Shown: positions 27,100 to 34,805 of the stretch, piece by piece
How the letters are laid out: each line of letters begins with the position of its first letter
How positions within the stretch are numbered: position 1 is the stretch's first letter
Assembly (NCBI RefSeq): GCF_021044625.1
Contig: NZ_CP087999.1
Coordinates: forward strand, 5,194,611 to 5,258,610
Direction: 5' to 3'
Length of the DNA stretch: 64,000 bases
Source: Geomonas sp. RF6
Lineage (GTDB): Bacteria > Desulfobacterota > Desulfuromonadia > Geobacterales > Geobacteraceae
Made by a program: the position numbers and the translations under genes
The notes under the pieces: model-generated
Seen by the model: the letters and a program-made list of their open reading frames with translations, nothing else
Databases searched by the model: none
Told to the model about the DNA's origin: nothing

Positions 27100-27981
27100 A
27101 TGGCAAAGCTCAAAGTAGCACTGGTACAGCAAAAATGTGGCGACGAGCGTGATGAGAACATCGCGGCGAGCGTCGCGGGCGTGCGGCGCGCAGCCGAGCA
27201 GGGAGCAAAGCTGGTAGTGCTTCAGGAACTCCATGCAGGGAGATACTTCTGCCAGATGGAGAACACCGACTTCTTCGACCAGGCCGAGTCCATTCCCGGC
27301 CCCTCGACCGAAGTCTTCTCCGCCCTGGCACGCGAGCTCGGCATTGTCATCGTCTGCTCTCTCTTCGAGCGGCGCGCGGCGGGGCTGTACCACAACACGG
27401 CGGTCGTGCTGGAGGCCGACGGAAGCATTGCCGGGAAATACCGCAAGATGCACATACCGGACGACCCCGCCTTCTACGAGAAGTTTTACTTCACCCCCGG
27501 CGACCTCGGATTCGAGCCGATCCGCACATCCGTCGGAACGCTTGGCGTCCTGGTCTGCTGGGACCAGTGGTATCCGGAGGCAGCCCGCCTCATGGCCCTT
27601 GCCGGTGCCGAGATTCTGATCTACCCCACCGCCATAGGGTGGGATCCGAGGGACGACGATGCCGAGAAGGACCGCCAGTTGGACGCGTGGTTCACGGTGC
27701 AGCGCGGGCACGCAGTCGCCAACGGCGTACCGGTCATTTCGGTGAACAGGGTAGGATTCGAGCCAGATCCGAGCGGCGTCGGCCCGGGGCTGCAGTTCTG
27801 GGGATCGAGCTTCGTGGCTGGGCCGCAGGGTGAGGTGCTGGCGCGCGGGGGCGCGGAGGAGGAACTCCTGCTGGTAGATCTGGACATGCGCAGAAGCGAA
27901 GACGTGCGGCGCATCTGGCCCTTCCTGCGCGACAGGCGCATCGACGCCTACCAGGAGATTTTGCGCCGGTACCGGGATTAG
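27100..27981 (+). CDS. aguB: N-carbamoylputrescine amidase
   Basis: The 293-aa carbon-nitrogen hydrolase completes agmatine to putrescine conversion, releasing ammonia and CO2. The nitrilase-fold triad is visible: Glu43 in LQELHAGRYF, Lys116 in KYRKMHIP and Cys153 in LVCWDQWYPE. IGWDPRDDDAEKDRQLDAW is typical of the AguB clade. AGAGGAATATAG precedes the ATG. It is flanked by family B repeats in opposite orientations (26990 and 28016). Confidence 0.95.
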   Translation: MAKLKVALVQQKCGDERDENIAASVAGVRRAAEQGAKLVVLQELHAGRYFCQMENTDFFDQAESIPGPSTEVFSALARELGIVIVCSLFERRAAGLYHNTAVVLEADGSIAGKYRKMHIPDDPAFYEKFYFTPGDLGFEPIRTSVGTLGVLVCWDQWYPEAARLMALAGAEILIYPTAIGWDPRDDDAEKDRQLDAWFTVQRGHAVANGVPVISVNRVGFEPDPSGVGPGLQFWGSSFVAGPQGEVLARGGAEEELLLVDLDMRRSEDVRRIWPFLRDRRIDAYQEILRRYRD

Positions 27982-28015
27982 CAGCATCCTTAGTTATGTT
28001 GGGAAGTAAAAGGCT

Positions 28016-28043
28016 GCCGGAAACGCTGCGCTTATTCCGGCCT
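28016..28043 (-). repeat. REP-like repeat family B, copy 3 (inverted)
   Basis: GCCGGAAACGCTGCGCTTAT followed by TCCGGCCT is the reverse complement of the family B core, 34 bp after the aguB stop. Confidence 0.85.
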
Positions 28044-28077
28044 GGAAGCACAAGAAAGTACATTAAACCTTGGCGTA

Positions 28078-28120
28078 GCGTCCCCTCCCCTTCAAGGGGA
28101 GGGACAGGGTGGGGATGGGG
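28078..28120 (-). repeat. repeat family A, partial inverted copy
   Basis: GCGTCCCCTCCCCTTCAAGG and the following GGAGGGACAGGGTGGGGATG resemble the reverse complement of the first 45 bp of family A (10174, 42773). The CTGCTCTGC tail is absent. Confidence 0.65.
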
Positions 28121-28144
28121 TCCGGTGGAAGTGACTGAGGAGGT

Positions 28145-28561
28145 TTACCGCGGCGCACCGCAGGACTTCAGCTTACCGTTTTCATAGAAGGATATTGGCT
28201 GCAACTGGTCGCACGTTGTACCTTCGATGATGGCCGTTGAAGCGAGCGTGCACCCCATAAAAGCACCTGACGGATAGTACATAACGACACCTAGCTGGGC
28301 GCAGGTTATCGGTCCGATCACAAACGGATCTCCCGCCACGCAGCTTCTCAATTTACCATCGGGATTGAATTCGATATTTGAGAACTGGTTGCATTTCAAG
28401 CCGCCGACGTAGTAAAAGTCCCTGATGGCGCACGATCTCAAAGTGCCGTCAGGAAAGTAGGAGATCTCGGTTCCGGCGTTGCAGATGCTGGCATCTGCCG
28501 CCAGAGAGCTCGCGGCGGAGGCGGCGACAAGAAGTGCTGCAAGAAGAGCAAGATATCTCAT
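28145..28561 (-). CDS. exported protein of four 30-residue cysteine repeats
   Basis: This 138-aa protein starts with a signal peptide (LALLAALLVAASAASSLAADA). The mature part is almost entirely four tandem repeats of 30 residues (the last cut to 20). The pattern is C-x-Q-x3-I-x-[FY]-x-P-D-G-K-L-[RK]-S-C, with two cysteines 17 apart in each. The FxPDGxL core recalls MORN-like beta-hairpin repeats. Eight cysteines in an exported protein suggest disulfides; there is no CxxCH haem motif. I do not recognise a named family. It lies downstream of a flagellin gene on the same strand. Confidence 0.75.
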   Translation of the reverse strand: MRYLALLAALLVAASAASSLAADASICNAGTEISYFPDGTLRSCAIRDFYYVGGLKCNQFSNIEFNPDGKLRSCVAGDPFVIGPITCAQLGVVMYYPSGAFMGCTLASTAIIEGTTCDQLQPISFYENGKLKSCGAPR

Positions 28562-28592
28562 ACACCCTCCTTTTTCACCTCAAGTCTACCAC

Positions 28593-28844
28593 CTAGCTGT
28601 CAGAGCCACTTCTCCCGTCATTAAATATTCCCATCATCGACCTTGCCTTAGTAGAAAATAGAGGAACCGCATTCTGCCGAGCCTTCAAGTCGAGGAGATT
28701 GTCACATTCCTCAGAAGGAGCAATCGGCTGCAAATCGTGGTAGAACTCGAGCCCGCCTGGTAACTCAAGAGTGATTTTCGTATGAGGAAGAGTGCTTTCT
28801 TCCTTGCCTGGGGTCCCAGCTGTATGCGCCTTTGTCTTGTCCAT
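28593..28844 (-). CDS. possible small hypothetical protein
   Basis: An 83-codon frame starts at ATG 28844 with a weak AAGAGA upstream. The product is hydrophilic (KITLELPGGLEFYHDLQPI in the middle) and has no recognised domain. It lies 39 bp beyond the strong flagellin terminator, so it would need its own promoter. Local GC is lower than the window average. It may be a real accessory gene or chance. Confidence 0.35.
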   Translation of the reverse strand: MDKTKAHTAGTPGKEESTLPHTKITLELPGGLEFYHDLQPIAPSEECDNLLDLKARQNAVPLFSTKARSMMGIFNDGRSGSDS

Positions 28845-28882
28845 AGGAAGTCTCTTCTCTTCACTGTAGCCGTTGAAGAAAA

Positions 28883-28908
28883 GCGGGGTGGAGCTAGCTC
28901 CACCCCGC
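28883..28908 (-). terminator. rho-independent terminator after flagellin
   Basis: A perfect 26-bp palindrome (arms GCGGGGTGGAGCT and its complement) is followed on the reverse strand by TTTTCTTC, starting 24 bp after the flagellin stop. This is a strong intrinsic terminator, as expected for a highly expressed monocistronic gene. Confidence 0.85.
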
Positions 28909-28931
28909 GTTGGTTATCGACTCTTCAACTA

Positions 28932-29798
28932 TTAGCCGAACAGTCTCAGAACCGACTGCGCCGCCTGAGACGACAGGCTAAGAGCAGTTGTGCTCAGCGA
29001 CTGACGAGTCTGCAGCATCAGCATGTTGGCGCCTTCCTCGTTCATGTCCGCCAGCGTCAGGTTATCGGCACCGGTCTGGAGGGTGTTGATCATGGTATTC
29101 GTGAACTCCTGGCGCGTGGTGATTACCGTGAGGCTCGAGGCTAGAGACGACGACTGGCTCCTCAGGATGTCTTGAGCGGCGTCGAGAGCATCCGCCGAGG
29201 TTTTGATGTTTGCGTTTGTTGCCCAGTCTGTGCCATTGGTGGCGTCGGCAGCTTTCGACGCCTTAGCTATGTCGAGTTCCCCTGCTGGAGTAGCAGTGGA
29301 ATCAGTGGTCGCGACAAACCCATTGATAACCAAAGTAGCATCGCCGCTGTACTGGCTGAACTCGACTGTCAAGATGTCGCCACCAAGCAAATTTGTTCCT
29401 TTATATCCAGAGTCCTCTGCAATGGTGTCTATTTGATCGAGCAGGGCGTCGAACTGTTCCGAGTAGTCTTTTCGTGCTGTAACATCGGTATTGCCGTAGG
29501 CTGAACTGACAAGACCTTTGGCAGCCTGAATAAGAGCAGTGATCGCCTTGATGCCGGCGTCCGCTGCCTTCACCGTCTGGATACCTTCCGACATACCGTC
29601 CTTTCTGTCGGACAGGTCACTGGCGCGTTGCAGATGGCTTTGTGCGGAGAAGAAGTTGGTGGGGTTGTCGAGGGCGCTGTTGACTTTCTTGCCGGTGCTC
29701 AGCCTGTTCTGGGTCTGGTTCATGGCTGCCGTCGTACTCTGCAGCGCCAAGAGGTTGCTTCTCATGCCGGTCGTCAAAGAAATGTCTGAAATTGCCAT
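28932..29798 (-). CDS. fliC: flagellin, short form
   Basis: The 288-aa protein has the conserved flagellin ends. N-terminal D0/D1 has SLTTGMRSNLLALQSTTAAM and NRLSTGKKVNSALDNPTNFF; C-terminal D1/D0 has TLADMNEEGANMLMLQTRQS and SSQAAQSVLRLF. The central region is short (about 100 residues), so the surface D2/D3 domains are minimal. It is exported by the flagellar type III system, so no signal peptide is expected. Start 29798 follows AGGAG by 8 nt; the TTG two codons earlier is less likely. A sigma28-like promoter lies upstream and a strong terminator downstream. No other flagellar gene is adjacent. Confidence 0.93.
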   Translation of the reverse strand: MAISDISLTTGMRSNLLALQSTTAAMNQTQNRLSTGKKVNSALDNPTNFFSAQSHLQRASDLSDRKDGMSEGIQTVKAADAGIKAITALIQAAKGLVSSAYGNTDVTARKDYSEQFDALLDQIDTIAEDSGYKGTNLLGGDILTVEFSQYSGDATLVINGFVATTDSTATPAGELDIAKASKAADATNGTDWATNANIKTSADALDAAQDILRSQSSSLASSLTVITTRQEFTNTMINTLQTGADNLTLADMNEEGANMLMLQTRQSLSTTALSLSSQAAQSVLRLFG

Positions 29799-29921
29799 GG
29801 TCAATTCTCCTTTTCAGGGATTCTTGGCCTTCTAGCCAAATCTGTGATGACAGCTCAAACAGAAGGTCGCTCCTTCCGTCGCTCCTCCTTTCGCAGAAAA
29901 GTGCTTCACCTACAAGAGATC

Positions 29922-29948
29922 TTGTCGGCACGGCGTGCCGAATATTAA
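29922..29948 (-). promoter_or_regulatory. candidate sigma28 (FliA) promoter for flagellin
   Basis: On the reverse strand TTAATATT (29948-29941), an 11-bp spacer and GCCGACAA (29929-29922) match TAAAGTTT-N11-GCCGATAA. The -10 element matches 7 of 8 with exact spacing; the -35 matches 5 of 8. The spacer carries a 7-bp inverted repeat (CGGCACG/CGTGCCG, 29926-29940). AT-rich DNA (29941-29978) lies just upstream. Confidence 0.5.
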
Positions 29949-30064
29949 GAAATTTTTTTATTTTTTTTTAATTTTATAGCAGGCGAGGGAGACCAAGGGG
30001 GCATTACTGCGGGGTAGGAGGAAGGGCGGGCTGCGATACATTCTGCGCAGCCCAGTCAACCGAT

Positions 30065-31240
30065 CTAGAACGTTTTCGACGCAAAGCCGTCGAACTCATC
30101 GTGAGCTGTGTCCATAGTCTTGCCAGTAGAGTCCACTCCGGAAAACTTGAAGAGCAGGTGGGACGGATCTATTTCGGCGTCGACCGCCGAATTCTGGTAT
30201 ACGGTAAAAAAGACGGTGGCCTGCATCTTGTCGGGGTCGTACACCACGCGTCTCGGGTAGTTCGGAAGCGTTACCTGGGTCTCCGGATGCAGGGTCACAT
30301 TGCTGTTGTAGAAACCACCCGTCCCCCCAGACGCCTTGCTGATGGACCACTTCGTTATGTCCATCACCGATGATGCGTCCATCTCTGCGTCAAACTGGAA
30401 GATCACCGAGAAGTCTTTCGAGGTGTTTGGAAACATCAGCGATGGATCGAGAGAAGAGACGAGCGTCCCGGGACCGCGGAAAGTTGGTAGCGTGCCAGTC
30501 CCTGGCAAACTCGCGAGGATCTTCGGCGATCTCAGCATCTCGGTCAGGTCAGAGTACAAGGTGCCATCCATCTCCTTCAGCACATCCGCTTCGCTATAAG
30601 CACTATCCTTGTCCCCGAGACCTAGATATGCCGCTCCGAGCTCGAAGTGCGGTTCGGCGAACTTCCTGTCCAGCAAGATCGATTTCTCCGCCTGCTCCGC
30701 GGCCTCGGAATAACGCTCCTCTTTGTTGTAGACCATCGACAGACCGTAGTAGCCATGCGCATCTCTCGGTGCAATTGCAATCACCTTCCTGAACTGTGCA
30801 TCCGCCTCGGAAAGGCGACCTTGCTGTACGTACATGTTCCCCAATGTATATGGCGCATAGGTCGAAGCCCCATCCATTCGCGCCGCTGTCTTGTACGCCT
30901 TCTCCGCATCCGCCTGATTCCCCGCCTGCACATATGCGTTGCCGAGGCTGTTGTAGGCATCGGCAGAAGTCGGATACTGGCTTATCAGCCGCTTGTACAC
31001 TTCAATGGCTTCCTTCGTCTTCCCCTGCTTCAGGTAGGTACTTCCGAGGGTGTTGTAGGCGTCAAGCGAGGTGGGATCAAGTGCGAGGCATCTTTTCAAC
31101 TGCGCTACCGCCTCAGTTTCGTTTCCCTCTTGCAGAAGACTCGCCGCCTTGATGAGAGAGTACTTCGCGATCTGAGCCATGCTGGTCTGGGATTGGGTGA
31201 CGGCGGCGAAGAGACTGTCGATGAGAGTCGCATCGGCCAT
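30065..31240 (-). CDS. TPR-repeat protein with C-terminal beta domain
   Basis: The 391-aa protein has about six tandem tetratricopeptide repeats from residue 18 to 225. Examples are LDAYNTLGSTYLKQGKTKEA, ADAYNSLGNAYVQAGNQADA and YAPYTLGNMYVQQGRLSEA. The C-terminal 150-residue part is rich in beta-strand patterns (FSVIFQFDAEMDASSVMDI). It resembles the SbsA-like Ig-fold pattern in which a maximum-difference loop is followed by a conversion strand; this is tentative. No signal peptide is seen. ATG 31240 follows GGAAAGGAGCC. It is upstream of the flagellin on the same strand, but about 270 bp separate them. Confidence 0.8.
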   Translation of the reverse strand: MADATLIDSLFAAVTQSQTSMAQIAKYSLIKAASLLQEGNETEAVAQLKRCLALDPTSLDAYNTLGSTYLKQGKTKEAIEVYKRLISQYPTSADAYNSLGNAYVQAGNQADAEKAYKTAARMDGASTYAPYTLGNMYVQQGRLSEADAQFRKVIAIAPRDAHGYYGLSMVYNKEERYSEAAEQAEKSILLDRKFAEPHFELGAAYLGLGDKDSAYSEADVLKEMDGTLYSDLTEMLRSPKILASLPGTGTLPTFRGPGTLVSSLDPSLMFPNTSKDFSVIFQFDAEMDASSVMDITKWSISKASGGTGGFYNSNVTLHPETQVTLPNYPRRVVYDPDKMQATVFFTVYQNSAVDAEIDPSHLLFKFSGVDSTGKTMDTAHDEFDGFASKTF

Positions 31241-31390
31241 GGTAGGCTCCTTTCCGGCAGGGATTCTCCCGAAAGGATAGCAGAAACTTAAACATAAACT
31301 AATGTCACTGTTGAAGGACAATATGGAGCTGAGTGTGGGAGGGGAAGGGACTCGGGGCGAGAAGTAAACACGACCTCCGCTTGATTAGGT

Positions 31391-31419
31391 TTGACTTCAA
31401 AACGCCAATGTTATATAAA
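31391..31419 (+). promoter_or_regulatory. sigma70 promoter of tupABC
   Basis: TTGACT (31391-31396), exactly 17 bp, then TATAAA (31414-31419), in the divergent gap before tupA. This is the best sigma70 promoter in the window. The -10 overlaps the left arm of a GTTATAT/ATATAAC inverted repeat. Confidence 0.65.
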
Positions 31420-31453
31420 GCGCGACACAACGGTGTATCCCTGACGATATAAC
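31410..31453 (+). promoter_or_regulatory. possible ModE/TunR-type operator at tup promoter
   Basis: GTTATAT (31410-31416) and ATATAAC (31447-31453) are perfect 7-bp inverted arms, 30 bp apart. The right arm continues to ATATAACG. These are the half-sites of the E. coli ModE operator (CGTTATAT...ATAACG), but the spacing here is much wider, so two separate half-sites or a different regulator are possible. Confidence 0.4.
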
Positions 31454-31511
31454 GGTGCCGAACCAGCGCACTCACCAACAAAGGCAGCCAAACCCACCGA
31501 AAGGAGTCACA

Positions 31512-32369
31512 ATGAGCTTCAAGAAACTTTTTGTCGTTCTCACAGCACTGTGCGCCCTCGTGGCAGGAAGCGTCGTCCCCGGCGGCGCCGCACAGAAAAC
31601 CGTGATCCTCGCCACCACTACCAGCACCCAGGATTCCGGGCTCCTCGACGTGCTCGTCCCGATGTTCGAGAAGCAGACCGGATACCTGGTAAAGACCATC
31701 TCGGTCGGCTCCGGCCAGGCAATGAAGATGGGTGAAAAAGGTGAGGCGGACGTCCTCCTGGTACACTCCCCGGACGCGGAAAAGAAGTTCATGGCAGACG
31801 GCTTCGGCGTAGACCGGCAGCTCGTCATGCACAACGACTTCGTCCTCCTCGGACCCGCTGCGGATCCCGCCAGGGTAAAGGGGTCGAAGACCTCCGCGGA
31901 CGCCTTCAAGAAGATCGCCTCTGCCAACGCCCTCTTCCTCTCCAGGGGTGACAACTCCGGCACCCACGCGAAAGAGAAGGGTCTGTGGAAAGGGGCAGGG
32001 ATCAACCCGGAAGGGCAGAAGTGGTACCAGCAGACCGGTCTCGGCATGGGGGAGACGCTGAACGTCGCTTCCGAGAAGGGGGGCTACACCATTTCCGACC
32101 GCGGCACCTGGCTGGCACTGAACAAAAAGAAGCACCTCGCCCTCACCATCCTGGTGCAGGGTGAGCCGAAGCTCCTCAACATCTATCACGTCATCGAAGT
32201 GAATCCCGCGAAGTGGCCGAAGGTGAACACCGCAGGGGCCAAGGCATTTGGCGACTTCATGCTCAACAAGAAGACGCAGGACATCATCCGCACCTTCGGC
32301 GTCAAGGAATTCGGCAACCCCCTCTTCTTCCCGGATGCTGGCAAAGATCCGAAGTCTCTCGGTTTGTAG
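31512..32369 (+). CDS. tupA: tungstate ABC transporter, substrate-binding protein
   Basis: The 285-aa protein starts with a signal peptide (KKLFVVLTALCALVAGSVVPGGAA). It then has the TupA anion-binding hallmark LATTTSTQDSGLLDVLVP near residue 33, followed by GEADVLLVHSPDAEK and SRGDNSGTHAKE, the second oxyanion-contact segment. TupA binds tungstate very tightly in the periplasm and hands it to TupBC. AAAGGAGTCACA precedes ATG 31512; the upstream in-frame ATG at 31455 would spoil the signal sequence. It heads tupABC. Confidence 0.94.
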   Translation: MSFKKLFVVLTALCALVAGSVVPGGAAQKTVILATTTSTQDSGLLDVLVPMFEKQTGYLVKTISVGSGQAMKMGEKGEADVLLVHSPDAEKKFMADGFGVDRQLVMHNDFVLLGPAADPARVKGSKTSADAFKKIASANALFLSRGDNSGTHAKEKGLWKGAGINPEGQKWYQQTGLGMGETLNVASEKGGYTISDRGTWLALNKKKHLALTILVQGEPKLLNIYHVIEVNPAKWPKVNTAGAKAFGDFMLNKKTQDIIRTFGVKEFGNPLFFPDAGKDPKSLGL

Positions 32370-33068
32370 ATGGATATCATTGTTGAAGGCTTCAAACAGG
32401 CTGCCCAGCTCCTCTGGTCGCTCGACCCGGAGGTGCTGGGCATCGCCCTTTTATCGCTGAAGGTCTCCGGCTTCGCAACGCTCATAAGCCTCCTCATAGG
32501 GATCACCGTCGGGACAGTGGTAGCGCTCACCACCTTCCCCGGCAAAAAGGTCATCGTCAGCGTCGTCAACACCGGGATGGGTCTCCCGCCGGTGGTCGTC
32601 GGTCTTTTCGTGTCGATCCTCCTCTGGAGAAACGGGCCGCTTGGATTCCTTGAGCTTCTCTACACTCCGACCGCCATCGTCATCGCGCAGTCGATCATCG
32701 CCACCCCCATCGTCATGGGGATCACTATCGGCGCCATGCAGAACCTGCCGTCGAACCTCAAGCTGCAGATACGGGCGCTCGGCGCGACGCGCATGCAGAT
32801 GGTATTCATGCTGATAAAAGAAGCGCGCCTGCCGCTCATGGCAGGGGTCATGGCGGGCTTCGGCGGGGTTATCTCCGAGGTCGGCGCATCGATCATGGTC
32901 GGCGGCAACGTGAAGGGGTACACGAGGGTCCTCACCACCGCCACCGTCATGGAAACCGGCAGAGGAAACTTCGAGATAGCCATTGCACTCTCGATTATTC
33001 TTTTGCTATTTTGCTTTCTCATAAACTATTTCCTGACTCTGATACAGCAACGCGAAAGGCCGAGATGA
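32370..33068 (+). CDS. tupB: tungstate ABC transporter, permease
   Basis: This 232-aa inner-membrane protein has about five to six hydrophobic segments. The EAA-type coupling loop is LQIRALGATRMQMVFMLIKE near residue 131, followed by LMAGVMAGFGGVISEVGASI, typical of TupB. Its ATG directly follows the tupA stop, and its stop overlaps the tupC ATG (ATGA), so all three genes are translationally coupled. Confidence 0.94.
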   Translation: MDIIVEGFKQAAQLLWSLDPEVLGIALLSLKVSGFATLISLLIGITVGTVVALTTFPGKKVIVSVVNTGMGLPPVVVGLFVSILLWRNGPLGFLELLYTPTAIVIAQSIIATPIVMGITIGAMQNLPSNLKLQIRALGATRMQMVFMLIKEARLPLMAGVMAGFGGVISEVGASIMVGGNVKGYTRVLTTATVMETGRGNFEIAIALSIILLLFCFLINYFLTLIQQRERPR

Positions 33069-34162
33069 AGTTCGAAAAGCATGTGCTGGAAGTAACAGAT
33101 CTGAGGGTAAGTCGGGGAGGGGTCCAAACCCTCGACATACCCTCTTTTTTCTTGGGGCAGAATGAGTTCGTCTCTCTCATCGGTCCGAACGGCTGCGGCA
33201 AATCGACCCTCCTTCTATCGATAATGTGCCTTCTCAAGAGAGATGGCGGCACCCTCAGGTACAACGGGGAGGAGATAGCCTCCCCGGCGGCGGAGCTGGC
33301 CTTCCGGCGCAAGATCGCCATGGTCCTGCAGGAGCCCCTTCTTTTCGACAGCACCGTTCATGACAATGTCGCCTCAGGGCTAAAGATACGCGGAGTGGAG
33401 CGGCAGGAAATACGGCGCCGCGTCGGCGAGTACCTCGAGCGCTTCAACCTGCAGGCGATGGCGCAGCGCTCGGCACGGAAGCTTTCAGGCGGAGAGGCGC
33501 GCCGCGTGAGCCTTGCCCGCGCCTTTGCGGTGCAGCCGGACGTGATCTTCTTCGACGAGCCATTCGCTCACCTCGATACCCCGACGAGGACCGCGCTCAT
33601 CGACGACATGGAAAGGATCATCGCCGAGACCGGCACTGCGGCCGTCCTAGTGACGCACGACCAGGGGGAGGCGCTACGTATGTCGGACCGCATCGTCGTC
33701 ATGAACGGCGGCCGGGTCGTCCAGGTCGACACTCCTGCCCATGTTATGAACCACCCCGTGAACGAGTTCGTGGCGAACTTCGTCGGGATGGAGACAGTGC
33801 TTGAGGGGGTTGTGCTGCGTAACAGAGAGAGACAGCTTACTGTCTCGGTCGATGGTGTTGAGATAGACGTGATAGGGGAACTGAATCAAGGTGACAAGGT
33901 GTACTGTTGCATCAGGCCCGAAAACGTGCTGCTGAATACCTCGAACAATGCGACCACGAGCAGTGCGAGAAATGTTTTTGCCGGCAGGATTGCGGACATA
34001 GCATCAATGGGACCTTTTTTGAAGCTGAGACTTAAATGCGGCTTCCCGCTCACCTCCTATGTCACTTGCCAGGCTTTCGCCGACTTGGGACTGAAGGAAG
34101 GGATGGATGTCTTCGCCTCCTTCAAAGCGACCTCTGTCCACCTGATTAGGAAAGGTCACTGA
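33065..34162 (+). CDS. tupC: tungstate ABC transporter, ATP-binding protein
   Basis: The 365-aa ATPase has Walker A GPNGCGKST near residue 41, Q-loop VLQEPLLFDS, signature LSGGEARRVSLAR near 141, Walker B VIFFDEP near 160 and H-loop VTHDQGEA near 197. A C-terminal TOBE-like region (LTVSVDGVEIDVIGELNQGD, CCIRPENVLL) follows. Such domains bind oxyanions in ModC and may give product feedback. The start is the ATG overlapping the tupB stop. Confidence 0.93.
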   Translation: MKFEKHVLEVTDLRVSRGGVQTLDIPSFFLGQNEFVSLIGPNGCGKSTLLLSIMCLLKRDGGTLRYNGEEIASPAAELAFRRKIAMVLQEPLLFDSTVHDNVASGLKIRGVERQEIRRRVGEYLERFNLQAMAQRSARKLSGGEARRVSLARAFAVQPDVIFFDEPFAHLDTPTRTALIDDMERIIAETGTAAVLVTHDQGEALRMSDRIVVMNGGRVVQVDTPAHVMNHPVNEFVANFVGMETVLEGVVLRNRERQLTVSVDGVEIDVIGELNQGDKVYCCIRPENVLLNTSNNATTSSARNVFAGRIADIASMGPFLKLRLKCGFPLTSYVTCQAFADLGLKEGMDVFASFKATSVHLIRKGH

Positions 34163-34198
34163 CACCCTCACAGCAACCGTAGTTACAGACCGAGTTAA

Positions 34199-34218
34199 GG
34201 GCGGGGACTCCCCCGCCC
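34199..34218 (+). terminator. hairpin after tupC
   Basis: GGGCGGGG and CCCCGCCC form a perfect 8-bp stem with a 4-nt loop, 36 bp after the tupC stop. No T-run follows, so intrinsic termination is possible but weak. Confidence 0.45.
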
Positions 34219-34239
34219 TCCCCCAGACAAAACTAAACT

Positions 34240-34290
34240 TCCACCGCAAAGACGCAAAGAACGCAAAGGGAAAATCCGCAAAGAAAAGCG
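34240..34290 (+). repeat. repeat family E, copy 1
   Basis: CCACCGCAAAGACGCAAAGA and the following ACGCAAAGGGAAAA form a GCAAAG-rich short-period repeat. Reverse-orientation copies lie at 34488 and 34736. Confidence 0.75.
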
Positions 34291-34307
34291 TGGGGTTTCT
34301 GCATCTT

Positions 34308-34405
34308 GTAGGCCGGAATAAGCGCAGCGTTTCCGGCAACGCTGGTGCAGCATCTGTGACGCTTGGCGGCGACGCCGGGAACACCTGCGGCTTATCCCGG
34401 CCTAC
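34308..34405. repeat. REP-like family B inverted pair (BIME-like)
   Basis: A full family B copy (34308-34337) faces a partial inverted copy (34388-34405). The outer arms GTAGGCCGGAATAAGC and GCTTATCCCGGCCTAC pair at 15 of 16 positions, giving a 98-bp cruciform-capable unit like E. coli BIMEs. Confidence 0.8.
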
Positions 34406-34487
34406 GACTCGACAACGCTCATGGAGACGGAGGAGAATACGCACCAAAAAAGGGCGCAGAGATAGAGACGCTACAGATTGATGTTTC

Positions 34488-34540
34488 CATTGCGTCCTTT
34501 TTCTTTGCGCCCTTTGCGTCTTTGCGGTGGGTGTTGTTTT
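34488..34540 (-). repeat. repeat family E, copy 2
   Basis: Contains CTTTGCGCCCTTTGCGTC followed by TTTGCGGTGGGTGTTG, the inverse of copy 1 and nearly identical to copy 3. Confidence 0.75.
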
Positions 34541-34551
34541 AAGGGTCCGAC

Positions 34552-34696
34552 TCGTTCCCAAGCTCCGGCTTGGGAACGCAATTGCCCGCGAGGCTCAGCC
34601 TCACCACCGGCGCGATCATTGATTAGCCGCTGACGCGGATGCAAAGCTGGAGCGTTGCCCCCAAGTGCGTTCCCAAGATGACCTTGGGAACGAGCA
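34552..34696 (+). repeat. repeat family D, MITE-like, copy 1
   Basis: About 145 bp bounded by perfect 12-bp inverted ends CTCGTTCCCAAG and CTTGGGAACGAG. Internal conserved blocks are GCGAGGCTCAGCCTC and GCGGATGCAAAGCTGGAGC. Copies lie at 60412 and 60601. It has no coding capacity. Confidence 0.85.
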
Positions 34697-34735
34697 TCAA
34701 ACGTCGTGGTAGAGCCTACCTCCTCTTTCAGCTTT

Positions 34736-34790
34736 TCCTTTGCGTGGTTTTCTTTGCGCCCTTTGCGTCTTTGCGGTGGGTGTTGGTTTT
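34736..34790 (-). repeat. repeat family E, copy 3
   Basis: CTTTGCGTGGTTTTCTTTGC then GCCCTTTGCGTCTTTGCGGT; same orientation as copy 2. It ends about 15 bp before the stop of the leftward propeller-like gene. Confidence 0.75.
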
Positions 34791-34805
34791 CGGCTGCGGC
34801 CGTAG

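Larger units (their letters stand above)
34163..34805. repeat. non-coding repeat island after tupABC
   Basis: This 643-bp gene-free stretch is a mosaic of repeats. From left to right: a GC hairpin, family E (34240-34290), a family B inverted pair (34308-34405), inverted family E (34488-34540), family D (34552-34696) and a third family E copy (34736-34790). No ORF with a ribosome binding site was found. Confidence 0.85.

Noticed and set aside
29931..29948. Sigma54 promoter for flagellin
   Set aside because: GGCACG is present, but the required GG-N10-GC spacing is not met; the sigma28 reading fits with exact spacing.
31241..31320. Sigma28 promoter for the TPR protein
   Set aside because: TTAAGTTT is a good -35 but the sequence 11 bp downstream (TCGGGAGA) matches the -10 at only three or four of eight positions.
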